The notes under the pieces: generated by a model
What the model was told of the DNA's origin: nothing
Seen by the model: only the letters and a program-made list of their open reading frames with translations
Database searches by the model: none
Part shown: positions 10,471-22,700 of the stretch, piece by piece
Numbering within the stretch: position 1 is the stretch's first letter
Layout: every line of letters begins with the position of its first letter
Origin: Hsuehochloa calcarea
Lineage: Eukaryota > Streptophyta > Magnoliopsida > Poales > Poaceae
Assembly (NCBI GenBank): GCA_036346395.1
Contig: CM070599.1
Span: forward strand, 13,879,232-13,943,231
DNA: 64,000 nucleotides
Direction: 5' to 3'
Position numbers and translations under genes: made by a program

Positions 10471-12212
10471 GTGCTGGACATAATGGAATAATAATTATAT
10501 TTGTGTGATCAAGGTCATCGACTAAGTCGATGACTGCCCAAAACTACCGACATCTAAGCATTTCTAAGCATGACACCGAAAAGATAATAAAAGAGCATAA
10601 TTAAATCACCGGGCTCTAATTCACCAGCGATATTAATAACTTATGTTTGTGGCAGGGGATAACAATTTGAGGGCAACAATGCAATAGGAATAACTACCTC
10701 TAATCGGGAAAATTAATTTGACACAAAAGCATGCATACATATGAGTTGTAAACAAAGTATTAGACTTGATAATAATAGGACATTTATGATCAAACTGCTT
10801 GCCTGCTTGCTGTGGGTCAAGGTGTTGCTGGGGATCAATAATGTTGTCAACGTGCTCTTCGGATCCTAACGAAAGAGCCAAAAAGAACCCATAAGGCAAA
10901 AGAAACCGAAAAGACCCCACAGACAACTTCAACAAAAGCTCGCAAATTTTTACAGTAGAAAGAGCATGATTTTTATGAACTAATGCATCAAGAACCAATT
11001 GATTTGGAGTCTAAATGCAAAAGTTATGCTAAAACAATTTTGTCCAGCTCTAAAACATTAACAGTAAATAAGCAAAGATTTTAAAGAAATTTTCTAGAAC
11101 AGTGGAGCTACTGGAATTTTTACAGAAAAACAAGCACCACATAAGATGAACAACCCCACTGGATTCATCTCATTTGGAGCTTGCAAGAATTAGTTATGAA
11201 TTTTCTAAGTTTCAACAATTTTTAGTGCATTAATAAAGCATTGTTGAGTTACTTATGACAAAACACATTTTCTGCTACAGAGGTAAAGTTGAAACCTATT
11301 TTAGCATAAAGTTCAGTAAAAATGAAAAATAACAGAAGTGGTTTGGTTGTTTTTGGAGTTGAAATGAAATAGTTATGCATTTTTGAAACTAATAGCATTT
11401 TTCAGTTCAAAAATAAATGACTTCCGGCTTTTCCTTTACCTTTCTCGGAAAGAATCGACGTGGCCAAATCTGGGACGAAGATCCGAAAACAAACGGCCCA
11501 AACACGTAGCAATGTAACTTCGCTACAACCCTAAGCATCGACCGCTGATGAAAGATTAACGAACCGATGCCAAAGGATGTCCGGCGGTTCAACGCCGCAC
11601 CAAACTCGCCGCCGATCGAAAATCGGACGGCCACGCGCGATGACCTAGCGCGCGCGCGCCCGACCACGGTGGTCCGACGGCCACAAGAATCCGAGCCATT
11701 GATCTACAATCCTACGGCTCAAACTCAACGATAACCGAAAGCTCCCTGTTTTTTTTTCGTCCGACAATGATGACCGACAAAAGAACAGAGGCGATGCCCG
11801 ACGATGCGCTGGTGACTCAAGCAAAAATAGTGAAATCTAAAACTACTACGATGATCACAATAGCATGGAGTACCTACTGAAGCAAGGAATTGGACAGAGA
11901 TGGACTTACCGGAGCTGGAGATGACAAACAATCTTTTCGGCCGAAAGAGGGGAAAAACCAAATTGATAAGATCCCTGCGGCCAAATGTGAAATTGATTGA
12001 GGGCTAATGCGCACCGGGATGAGAGTAAGCAGAGAGAGCGAACAATTGGGAAGAGGAGCACCGGAGCCCTACCTTTGCCAACAACTTGAAGCTACGGCAA
12101 TGTCGGCAATGGCGCATGCATCAAGAACGAGGCGATAAAGCTCAATTGGACCTCCAGTACAGATGCTAAAACTCAGTGGCATTCAAAAGAGGCCAAGGGA
12201 GCAAGGGTAGCG

Positions 12213-12220
12213 CTTATATA
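12213..12220 (-). promoter_or_regulatory. Putative TATA box in G1 5' LTR
   Basis: TATATAAG on the minus strand, about 890 bp after the LTR start at 13110. This is the same distance as the TATA box in the 3' LTR, which suggests it sets the RNA start. Confidence 0.45.
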
Positions 12221-13110
12221 GCCGAGAGCAAGGGAGAAGAGCAACGCAATCCATCGGTCAACAGCTGCTGCCAAGCTTGGCCGAAAAGATGGGAGCAAGC
12301 GAAGACTTCGAGGCGCCGCAAGCGATTACATCAGTAGCCGCTGGTCAAGCTTGAGATGACCCGACGCTGCCCACGCCTCGCGATTTCCACCCACTCATCG
12401 TTGACTTCGCTGATGGCGCGCGGCGAGGAAGACGATAGCCGCCACCGTTGGATTAGATCGGACGCTAGGATCGTCCCGCACGCCTCGCGGCTCGGGCCTT
12501 CGATCGAGAATCCGACGGCCGATACGTCACAAGGCCGAAGCGACCGAGCGCGGTACCGGTTAGTTGACTCGGCTGGACCAACCGGCTCGAACCCGAGACT
12601 GGTGCGGACCCGAGCAACAGTAAATAATGATTTTGGATTTAATTTCTGAACTGAACTTAGGAGAATTAATTAAGATAGCAAACAAGCTTAAATAATTTTG
12701 AAATTTTAACTGGAGGTTGCTGACTGCAGTAGGAACCTTCCATAAAATTTTCAGAGATTTTCATGCATTGAATTATTCTCCATAAATTCCAGAAGAGAGG
12801 AAAATAGGGTTTGACCAGTTTGACTTGCCTCCAAAAATTATCAAATAATTTCTAAAAATCATGAGATAATTCAGAGTTGTTTCCAAGCCTCCCAAGAACT
12901 TAGGGAAAAGATTTCCAAGGGTTTGGCAAAAGACCTTTGCCAAGGAGGGTTTTTTATTAGAGTCAAAAGAGTATTTAACTTGGATTTTCCATAATTCTTT
13001 TGAAAAGAATTAGCAAAAAAAAAAGACCAAGGCTTCAAGATGCAAGAAAAGTTTTAATTTCTCCTGATTTTCTTACATTTGAAACACAAATCCATTTTTG
13101 AGATGTTACA

Positions 13111-14911
13111 TCCTCTCTCTCAGGATAACTCCAGAGGGAGTGGGATCAAGCATGCTTTTCCTGCAAATTCGACCGTCTCTCCGCAGATCTCATTTGCGGA
13201 TGGAGACAGTTATAACCCAGAGTTCCCCTACCTGGAGGGGGTTACTCCAAGTCGCCAGATGGTGTCTCTCGAGTAATCCTCAAGCGGGGAGGCCTCGAGG
13301 GCAAGTGAGAATCATCAACGGGAGATCTTCGTCCTTCCCTCAGATCAGGGTCAGCCTTATGGAGGCCGAGATAAGAACACTCCCCGAAGATCACGCACTG
13401 CGCCCCCTCGTGATAATGGCAAGGGCACCACCGATGACGGGCAGAACCAATACTTTGATGAGCGCGAGGGAAATCCTCGACATTCTCGCACTCCATTGAG
13501 AAGGCCTCAAGGATCTGATGAGGAGAATTTTGAGGCCATCCGACGGAAGAAGATTGCAGCCCAGAAGAACCTGCCTGGGTGCATCCAATATCAGTCGAGG
13601 GAGGCACAAGAACTCCAGGACATCAAAGACTTGCTCGAAAATCCCACTCAAGAGCTTGCTCGAACGCCAGGATACGATCTCTTCGCTGAAGAAGTTGCGC
13701 AAAGGCTTCGAACCGTGATGACAAGACTAGAAGCACCTCGTCGACATCATTCAGGTAGTCGTAGCAATGCGACTTCCTCAGCTACCAGTCAATCAAACAT
13801 TTCACCACGTAGAAATCGACACGGCCATAAGTCGATCGATCCCTACTCGGAGAAATATGTTTCGATTGACTGATGATCAAGAAGCCCCTCGGAGAGGTGA
13901 TCGTTCACCACTTCGACAAGGAAACCCGCAACGGATGGAGTACGAGGAGTATTCCCCTCGTAGAATTGAGACCTACTACATGACAGGTCAGCCTGTTACT
14001 GGGTATCGTCGTATACGATCACCTGGTGACATTAACCCTTCTTTCCTGCAAAGAAGATGTCAAGAAGTTATTACCGGATGTCGGGCATTTTCGCCTTACC
14101 TTCGAGTTGTTCGCTGGCCGCCTCATTTTCGACCAGTAAACATGGAGAAGTTTGATGGATCTCAAAATCCCATCGAATTTCTTCAAATCTATACAACAGC
14201 TGTCCGAGCAGCAGGAGGAGGAGAGCATGTAATGGCAAATTACCTTCCAACTGTGCTTGAAGGATCCGCTCGATCGTGGTTATTAAACCAACCACTCGAG
14301 TCGATCTACTCTTGGCAACATCTCTGCGACCTTCTACTAGCGAATTTCCAAGGCACATACAACCGCCCTGGAAAGGAAGACGACTTGCACCGGATAAGAC
14401 AGAACAGCGACGAGACTTTGCGCCAATTCATCAAACGCTTTAGTCAGGTTCGTAATTCAATTCCGGAAGTTTCTGACTCATCTGTTATCAGGGCTTTTAA
14501 GCAAGGAGTCCATAGTAGAAGGATAACAGAAGATATTACTTTGAATCCTTCCAACACTGTTGCCGAGCTCTTCGAAGATATGTGACTGCTTCTGAGGCGG
14601 TCGAGTGGAACAACACTATTGATCGAGAAACATATACTCCTCGAGAGCCAGGTGAAGTTGGTGGAAAAAAGGACAAGAAAGCAAAGAAGTCCAAGAATAA
14701 GATAAAGGGTCAAAAACCACAAATCAGTGGTTCCAAGGAGGTTTTGGCTGTGAACGATAAAGAGCCACGAACCACCAAGTCGTACGCTGATCAAGGCAAA
14801 GGTAAGCGCCCTGATCGAAAGAACGACAAACCAAGAACTGCCGAGTTTTCCAAAGAAAGCTCGAGGACTACTACAACGGCAGAGAACCACTCCCCACTCT
14901 CGAGCAGGTAG
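13111..14911 (+). pseudogene. gag: gag of the Tat element, frameshifted
   Basis: The N-terminal half (to about 13873) is polar and Arg-rich and contains QKNLPGCIQYQSREAQ. The capsid core is open at 13767-14585 with FSPYLRVVRWPPHFRPVNME, KFDGSQNPIEFLQIYTTAVR, ARSWLLNQPLESIYSWQHLC and LRQFIKRFSQVRNSIPEVSD, the Retrotrans_gag pattern. A frame change near 14580 leads to a Lys-rich tail (KKDKKAKKSKNKIKGQ). No zinc knuckle is seen, which is common in Tat gags. The true 5' end is missing because G1 interrupts it. Confidence 0.8.
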
Positions 14912-14949
14912 GGCATACGAGTGGCCAAAAGTCGTCAGATGATGACGAG

Positions 14950-15391
14950 ATGCCGTTCCAAGATCCGCAACATACCGTTAAGCACATCTACGGAGGATCA
15001 TCGACATACGAGTCAAAACGACAACTTAAAGCTGCCGGACGAGAGGTAAGCTCTATAGATGCTCCTCTTGTCAATAATTTACCGAATTGGTCGGAAGTTA
15101 CCATTTCTTTTGAGAAGGGTGACTGCCCGATCACTTCGAATCGATCGATCGATATCCGACAGGGTCGAACCCACCATCAACAAGCGCCGAGTCAATCGAG
15201 TTTTGGTTGATGGTGGCGGTTCCTTGAACATACTGTTTACAAATGCCCTAGACGAGATGCAAGTACCCAGGACAAAGGTAAGACCGGTACGATACTCCTT
15301 TCATGGAATTGTACCGGGGTCTTCGGCCAAACCCATTGGCCAAGTTTATCTTCCTTTAACATTTGGTTCACCAAGTAATTTCGTGACGTAG
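14950..15391 (+). pseudogene. pol: Protease region of the Tat element
   Basis: Begins with HTVKHIYGGSSTYESKRQ, a conserved stretch before Tat proteases. An overlapping frame (15059-15391) holds INKRRVNRVLVDGGGSLNIL, with the active site DGGGS in place of D[ST]G and one extra Gly, then VRPVRYSFHGIVPGSSAKPI. The frame is interrupted before RT. Confidence 0.65.
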
Positions 15392-15518
15392 AAAATCTCC
15401 TTTGATGTGGTCGATTTCGATCTGATATATACGCCATACTCTGACGACCAACTTTGGCAAAATTCTTAATGGCTACTCATTATGGGTATCAATGTCTTAA
15501 GATGCCAGTCCCAAAGGA

Positions 15519-16330
15519 GTGATCACAATTCATTGTGACAAGAAGATGGCATATAATCATGATCGCCGATCCTCGAGATGGTTGGTCAAATACCAACTCG
15601 AGAAGAAAGTCGACCGACTAGCAAGTCGGCCTAAAAGTCCATCAAAGCCGAACGACCAAGTCAAAGAGGTTTCTCCGACACGAGGAGCCCTCAAGACTGC
15701 TCGCATCGGGAGACTTCCACCCCAAATAGGAAGACACCTCATCACCTTCCTCCGAGCTAACGCAGATGTTCGCGTGGCAAGCATCCGACATGCCCGAGTC
15801 CCTGTGAGGTGATCGAGCACAGGCTAGCTTTACGGCCGATAAAGTACCGTAAAACAAAAATTACGAAGATTTGCCACCGATCGACGAGATGCTATTAAAT
15901 CGTAATTGATAAGCTACTTAAAGCGAGCTTTATAAGAGAAGTCAACCACCGAGTGGTTGGCTAACCTGTAATGGTCAAGAAGTCAAACGGCAAATGGCGT
16001 ATGTCGTGAACTTCACCGATCTTAATAAAGCTTGTCCAAAAGATGTTTTCCTTTACCTCGTGTCGATCGGTTGGTTGATTCTATCGCAGTTGTGAAATAT
16101 TAAGTTTTTAGATGCATATTCGGATACCACCAGATCAATATGTGTCTAAACGATGAAGAAAAGACCGCATTCATTACACCATTTGGTACCTTTGCTATGT
16201 CAAAATACCATTTGGTCTAAAGAATGCCTGCTTCTTTTCAACGCTTGATGCAATCGACTTTTCATCTCAATTAGGCCGAACTGAAGCCTATGTTGATGAT
16301 CTAGTCGTAAAAAGCATTAAGAAATTTAAT
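15519..16330 (+). pseudogene. pol: Reverse transcriptase region of the Tat element, heavily broken
   Basis: No long frame survives, but RT landmarks appear in order: EHRLALRPIKYR (15820s), a 'WRM...TDLNKACPKD' block near 15990-16045, GYHQI-like codons near 16120-16140, KTAFITPFGT near 16165-16190, and the catalytic AYVDDLVVKS near 16288-16317. Frames alternate several times. Non-functional. Confidence 0.7.
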
Positions 16331-17500
16331 CATATCACCGACCTACAAGAAACATTTGACAACCTCGTAAAGCAACGCTTAAAACTTAATCCAGAAGTGT
16401 GTGTTTGGAATTTCTTCAGAAAATTGCTTGGATTCCTAGTATCCAACGAGGAATCAAGCAAATCTGAAAATAAAGGCCATCCTCCAAATGCGCCCGACCA
16501 CAAAAAGGAAGTCCAAAAACTCACCGGGTGCATGGCGACTTTAAGTCGCTTCATCGCACGACTAGGAGAAAAAGGACTACCTTTCTTTAAACTTCTCGGG
16601 AGACATGAAGGTTTTGAGTGGTCGAACAGGTAAACGCGCCTTCGAGGATGTCAAGAGGTACCTTTAGAGTGCTCTTGTTCGGTTTCTCCAAAACCGTAAT
16701 AGACGCCTTAATTTACCTAGTCGCCACGCCACAGCAAAGAAGCGCAAGATCGGTCGTAGAGAACGAAAATGTACAACGACTAGTTTACTACGTCGGCGAG
16801 TTTTACACGGCCTAAGGAGCGTTACCTCGTGTCCGTAAACTTCTATATGCCCTCCTCATGTCTTCGAGGAAATGCAGATTATTTTCAGCGCACAAAATAG
16901 TCAGGCTGCCCGAGTTTCCTTTGGGAGCGATCCTCCATAATAAGGAAACAATGGACGCATGGCAAAATGGTCGATCGAACTTGGGGAGTTCGACCTCCAT
17001 TTCGTGTCCCGAACGGCCATAAAATCCCGATCTTGGCGGACTTTGTCGCCGAATGGACAAATCTGAACTCTTCTCAGATCCCGATCTGATTCCCACGATC
17101 CGTGGATGATGTACTTTGATGGGTCACTTACTTTAAGTGGCTCTGGGTCGGGTGGTCTGGTAACTCCTACAGAGAAACCTTAAAGTATGCCATACAATTA
17201 AACTTTCGTGCCACTAACAACGTGGCGAGCACGAAGGTTTGCTAGGCGGCATACGAGCCGCGAAAGCGCTCTCGATTCGTCGACTACTCGTGAGAGAGAC
17301 CTCAACTAGTCGTGAATCAAGTCGGAAAGAGTACCAAAGCTCTAACTTGACAATGTCTCGATACTTATCGAAGTACGTAAGCTTGAAAAGCATTTTTAGG
17401 TTTCGAGGTACAATTCATCCTCGAAAGGATAATTTCCTCATGCACCAAGTTGCTCGGATGGCTTCTTCCCGATCCGCAGCACCAAAGGAGTTTTCTTGAG
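16331..17500 (+). pseudogene. pol: RNase H plus second (archaeal-type) RNase H of the Tat element
   Basis: After RT come a connection region (LTGCMATLSRFIARLGEKGL, 16500s) and a decayed first RNase H with VATPQQRSARSVVE and QRLVYYVGE. From about 17104 a second RNase H module begins: MYFDGSLTLSGSGSGG with a first catalytic Asp, AIQLNFRATNNVA, GGIRAAKALSIRRLLVR and KDNFLMHQVARMASSR. A second RNase H here is characteristic of the Tat clade. Several stops are present. Confidence 0.7.
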
Positions 17501-17699
17501 CAACTCCAAAAGCCATCTCGGTCGAAGAACCGAGACGCCTTCTATTGAGATGGCCTCACTAGATTACGAGGATACGGATGACTCCCATCTACGAGTATCT
17601 TCACAAGGGTTCCAGTGCAGAGGATGATCTTGAGGCGGTCGCTTATCCCGAAAAGCCAAAATGTATACTTTGGTCGAAGGAGTCCTCTACAAACGAGGA

Positions 17700-18776
17700 A
17701 CCTAAGGGATACTCATGCGATGCATTCCGCAAAACGAAGGAATAACACTCCTTCATGATATACACAAGTGGCATCTGGGGACGATGCTTCCTACGTAACG
17801 CTGGTCAGTAAGGCCTTCGACAAGGTTTCAACCGCCAACACTCATGCGATGCTAAAGAGGTGGTTAAAAAGTGTGTCCAATGCCGCCATGGTAAATGATA
17901 CACCAACCAGCTCAAGCATTACAGACAATACCTCTTTCTTGACCTTTTGCGACTGGGTCTCGATATCCTAGGACCGCTTCTCAAAGCTCTAGGAGGTTTC
18001 AATTCCTTTGTGGCTATTGACACGCTCACAAAATGGATCGGCCGAACTCAGAATCGATAACAACGAAGCAAAGAAAAGGTTCATGATGAGATGCGTAATT
18101 AGCCGATTTGGAGTTCCGAGGATAATTACGCATAATGGTAAACAATTCGCAAGTGCAAAATTTCGTGAATTTTGCGACGAGTTGGGTACCAAGTTATGTT
18201 ATGCTTCATTGCACATCCCCAAAGCAACGGGCAATGAACGTGCAAACGCCAAATAATGCGAGGAATTAAACCCGAGTCTTCGACCACTCGTTAAGCGCTC
18301 GGGGCTTGGGTACAAGAATTACCTTCCAGTATTATGGGCGGTTAAGACGACCACTAGTCGAGCGACAAGAGAAACACTATTTTTCTAGTGTTCTGAGTCG
18401 AAGCCATGCTTCCTCGGAGCTAAAATTGCGATCGACACGAGTTGAAACCTTCAACAACTCCGACCAGAACAACTTCGAGCAGATGATATTAACCTACTCA
18501 AGAAAGGAGAAACATGGCCTTAATCCATTCAGCAGTCTACCAACAAGCCCTACGCAGATACTACGATTGTAAGGTCCGGCCTCGCAGCCTTGCTGTAGGT
18601 GACTTGGTGTTGAGGCTCGCCAATCCAAGTCTAATCGAATAAACTTTCTCCCAAGTGGGAAGGTCCTTACACATGGGTCGGGTCACTTACGGCGGTCTGC
18701 ACGACTAGTAATGGAAGACGGACAGGTTCTCTCAAATTCTTGGAACATCGACCAGTTACGCAAATTCTATGTGTGA
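17700..18776 (+). pseudogene. pol: Integrase of the Tat element, catalytic Asp lost
   Basis: Pieces of the zinc-binding domain (CRHGK-like near 17880), the core (LGLDILGPLL near 17950) and GVPRIITHNGKQFASAKFRE at 18107-18166 are in order. The second catalytic Asp of the usual DNG is His here (THNGKQF). The ERAN glutamate segment follows at ~18235-18250. The C-terminal tail is recognisable (EDGQVLSNSW, IDQLRKFYV) and ends with TGA at 18774-18776, which marks the pol end. Confidence 0.72.
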
Positions 18777-19720
18777 CCAACCTCTCAGGCAATAAAGGTC
18801 CAGGTTCCTTCTACCTCTTTTGTCTTATTTTTGAGTAGTGCTTTTATAATCTTTCGACTATGATCCAAAACACCCGCTTTTCTTTACAACCGGTCGAAAG
18901 GTAAGTAACATCATCTAGTCGAAGTCTTTCCTCTCTGCACGTGGTCCTGCCCACTAGAAGGAACTTCATAGCATCGACCAGTTACTCACTTTTGTTGCCA
19001 ATACAGAGAGCTCGGGTTCTATCTAGTCGAAAGGTTCTCAAAGCCAACTCTTCCCATCTTAGTTTCAGTAATTTCAAAAACTATTCTAAGTAGAGTGCAC
19101 TTTTTATATTTATTCAACCACCTTTGGTGTACTCGCTTCGCTTTTAACTGGTGAAGGAAGAGACACACATAGTCGAAGTCTTTCCTCTCTGCACGTGGTC
19201 CTGCCCACTAGAAGGAACTTCCTAGCGTTGCTCAGTCTCCCACTTTTGCTACTAGAAAAGACTTATCGAATCCATCAAAAAAGGGCGAATGAATTATTAA
19301 AGTCCTCTAGACGTTTGCTTAACTCAAGTTGCTGTTCTTGGTTTGATTAAACTAGTCGGAGATGGTAACATCACCTAGTCAAAGCCTTTCCTCTCTGCAC
19401 GTGGTCCTGCCCACTAGAAGGAACTTCCTAGTGTCGAGTCGTTTCTACTCTTTCGACCAGTGCTTGACAACCATAACAAAAACTATAAGTTAAACAAACC
19501 TCTCTTTCTATTTCACACTATTTACTTGGATTGTCTAAACAAGCCAAGCAAATAGTCAGGGGCTAGGATAAAGTTATTAATTTGACTTCAGTTCTTAGTC
19601 TTTCATTCGTTAATTATCTTTTGAGTTACTAACTACTCGACAAGATGATTTGTAGGAAACAAGATGGATCATATATATTTCATTAACAGAAATTTGTCTG
19701 TCTTACAAATTTGTTACAGA
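18777..19720 (+). other. Spacer between Tat pol and the antisense gene; no gene seen
   Basis: AT-rich non-coding sequence. It contains three direct copies of a roughly 55-bp block (listed separately). A polyadenylation region for pol and for the converging antisense gene could lie here, but I cannot point to it. Confidence 0.55.
18915..19431 (+). repeat. Three dispersed direct repeats (~55 bp) downstream of Tat pol
   Basis: The block AGTCGAAGTCTTTCCTCTCT, continuing 'gcacgtggtcctgcccac' and 'tagaaggaacttc', starts near 18917, 19171 and 19377. The block is almost invariant while the DNA between copies differs, which suggests constraint or recent copying of the block itself. Confidence 0.85.
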
Positions 19721-22700
19721 TCACTCTGAAGGGGGAGAGCCCAGTTGCATTTCCTCCGCCACCTTTTTGCCAACTGATTGCATTTCTTCAATCAAACGAC
19801 TCGCCTCTGATTCAGGGCAGTCGAAGTCGGCTTCGATTGGTTGCACATTAAGGCGGGGGTCATGAGCTTTAAGTTTTGCCAAGGCATAACTTACTGCAGC
19901 TTCGACTGCCTCCCTTATGGATTCAGCTTGGTTGGCCTTCAGAGTGGTCACCATTTCTTGCAAAGTCCCGACTTGTTCCCCGATGGTACTTATGTGAGCA
20001 GCATCGTATCTTCTCGAGGAGTTTTTCCCTCAGTATGTAGCTGACCAAGTACCTGGTTCAGGACTGTGATGTTGCCTTAAAGATTAGTCTTCATTGATTC
20101 CATCTCCTGTTGGGAACGAATCGTAGCCTCGCGAAGTCTTTTGTTCTCGACCACTTGTTCTGAAAAGAATAAAACCGGTCAAACAAAAATAAACTTCTAG
20201 AGGAAGAGAACACAAATATAATTATAGGTAAATCATTTCTTACCTACTAGTCGAGAATCCAACTTCTTGACTTCTTCTTTATGGGAAGTAATGGTTTCAG
20301 CGTGCTTTTTCTCCCATGTTTTAACGTCCTCTGCGTTCATCTTAGCAATGCGGACGGCCTCGTTATAGATCAGAGTTTTTTCATTGATTTTAGCCTCGAG
20401 GCTTCTCAATTCGACAGCAATTTCTGAAAAAGAAATTAGCATTAGAAAAGGGAAAATACTCGAAAAGGACAACAGGTAAAGAATTGCTTACCTGTTACTC
20501 GAGTTTTCAGTCCCTCGAGTTCCTGATCCTTATTCTTGGTAATGCGAGAAAACTCCTGAATGACCAAAGCTTTTTCTCCAACTTCAGTCCGGAGTTTCTT
20601 CATTTCATCTTCTTTTTCTGGAAAAGAAATGAAAGTCGAGTAAAAGTCAAAGTCAAAAGCAGTCTTAAGTTCAGCACTTACTGTTTATTTTTTCCTACAA
20701 TCTTTTAGTTGCAGAGATGGCTTCTCGAAGTTTCTTCGAGAGGTCTACTACTTCCTCCCTTAGCTTTTTCGACTCCTCTTTTTCATAATCGAGCGAGTCA
20801 GCTAAGGTCTTTGCGTCACTTTTTAACCTACAAAGGATAAAAGTGGATATGAACATCTGACAATCGGTTGTAAGTTCTTCTACAACCATCAACCTGGTTG
20901 TAAGTCTTTCTACGACAAGGCCTCTTCTCGTAAGCTTTTTACGATCAATACCTTGTCATGATTTTTTCCATGACAAATCTCGTAAGCACTATATAAGTAG
21001 TCAAGTTAAAAACGACTATGAATAACAGTGGCTTACCATCTCTCTGCCTGTATACAGAGCTCCTCTTTTTCCTTTTAGAGCTCTAGAAGTTGTCGATGAT
21101 ACTCACAAACAACGGCAATTTGCTCTAGAGCTTTCTGCAAAAGGAAGACAGTGAGAAGAAAGGGAAAGCCACATATATAAGTATCCTAAAAATACTTACA
21201 TTCATGGTTGACCTAGCAAATGCTGAATAAACTATCTCCGGGGTCTTCAGCTTGTCCACCTTCGCGACTTGATTCCACCAAACCTTTTCAAGACGCTCAT
21301 TGTCAAAAATATTTCCTCTATTGGGAATATCTTTGGGATGGGGGACTCGGTCGCGAGATCTGAAAGCAGAAGACCTTACGATGGTAGCAGGTCCAAAGAA
21401 GTCAGCACAGAAGTTGAAGTATTCTTCTTCCTCTAATTCTGTAGCTGCAGCTTCTCTTTGGATACTGGGAGGAACGCCTGCCACAATTTCCTTCCCAAAG
21501 CGATGTGCATGTGCTCACACCGCTTTGACCAGAGGCTTCTCAATGCCTCGTTGTCTCTATGACCTCAGTAGTCATAGCTGCTACTTCATCGATCGTAGCT
21601 ACAACCTCAGCGGTTGTAGGAACCATTCTGGGAGCCACGACTTCCTCGGCCACCTGGGCCAAGGATGATCCTTCGACCACCTCCATTGTTACCTCTTCAA
21701 GAATCAAGAAGTGGCAATGGGCTTCTCAACTAAGCACTCTGGGTCAAGGAGTCTGATGAAATAAAGAAAAGCAAATCAAGTTGTGAAAAGGAAAAAGGTA
21801 AATGTTGTTCTTACGCTTTAGTACATTTCGCATACCTCTGCACCCTGGTCTTAACCAGGAACTTAGGAGCAATCCTCCCAACGGAGGACTTCTTCTTCTC
21901 CATGACCACGTCTGGTCGAGGTTCAATAATGGGCCTGGCTACGACCACGTCTGGTCGTAGAACTTGAACAGGAACCACATCTCTAGTGGTCTCTCGATTC
22001 TTTGATAGCCGAGACCACCTCGACTACTCCAAGAGCAAGACTACCTCAATCGCAGTCGTGGCCGAGCAAAGATCGCCCTTTACAAAAGACATAAAATCTT
22101 TCCAGATTTCCTTTTCCAGTTGCTTAACAAAACTAGGAGTGGCAGAAACTGCAAAGGATTTCTTGTATTAATAGAAGGGTACCTTAGCCCTGTGGGGTTT
22201 GTGCTTAAGAGGTTCAACTGCTTCAACCTCCTCAGCTTCAGCCTCGGCTTCAATTATGGCTATGTCCACCGGAGGCTTTGTAGAAGATTTGGTCGAAAAA
22301 CCAGAGCTCGAGCTTGCTCCGCCCTTGTCAGCGGATCTCGCAAGTCGACGTCGCTTGGACGGAGGAGCCGAGCCTTTGTCTTTCGACAACGCTGCACCAA
22401 TAGTTATCAGCGCGACTTCCTCGTCGTCCGGACGATTTTCCATGCCTACTTTCTGTAAAGCAAAACAGAAAAAGAAGAATTACTAACCGGTCGTAAGTTT
22501 TTCTACGAACAGTGTCAAGTCGTAAGTTTTTCTACGATGTTTTCTTGATCGTAAGTTCTTCTACGACTATAAAGTCCTAAAGAAAAAATCAACTTTTGAT
22601 TACCTTTAGGCGCTCTATCCTTTCATTTGCGAGCAAAGCCGCACTGATCTGAGGAATCACCGTTCGAGGTGGCGGAGACTTCTCACAGATGAGTTTGACC

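Larger units (their letters stand above)
1..13110 (-). mobile_element. Ty3/gypsy retrotransposon G1 (minus strand), 3' end cut by the window
   Basis: Reading on the minus strand the order is 5' LTR (13110 down to 6066), primer-binding site (6060-6049), leader, gag (5180-4194), protease (4169-3606), RT and RNase H (3563-2388), integrase (2339-929), then 3' LTR from about 968. The order PR-RT-RNaseH-INT is the Ty3/gypsy order, and the integrase tail resembles chromoviruses, although no chromodomain remains. The coding region is interrupted by several frameshifts, so the copy is dead. A smaller element sits inside its 5' LTR at 7440-10470. The sequence right of 13110 is gag of a plus-strand Tat element, so G1 seems to have landed in that gag. 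The candidate TSD is TCCTC at 13111-13115; its partner would lie left of the window. Confidence 0.82.
6066..13110 (-). repeat. 5' LTR of G1 (about 4 kb), split by an insertion at 7440-10470
   Basis: Ends are TGTAACATCTC at 13110 (minus strand) and, next to the primer-binding site, a sequence that on the plus strand begins TGTGAGGACCCCTG at 6066, so the LTR has TG...CA ends. Removing the 3031-bp insertion and one copy of its 5-bp TSD leaves about 4.0 kb. A TATA box lies at 12213-12220. The hairpin-like motif GAGTACTTTGAATGTAC occurs at 6503-6519 in the R/U5 part. Both stretches (6066-7439 and 10471-13110) are over 300 bp and hold no gene that I can support. Confidence 0.65.

Noticed and set aside
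12356..12649. A plus-strand 97-codon Arg/Ser-rich frame
   Set aside because: Lies in the U3 of the G1 5' LTR in a GC-rich stretch; no domain and wrong strand for the element.
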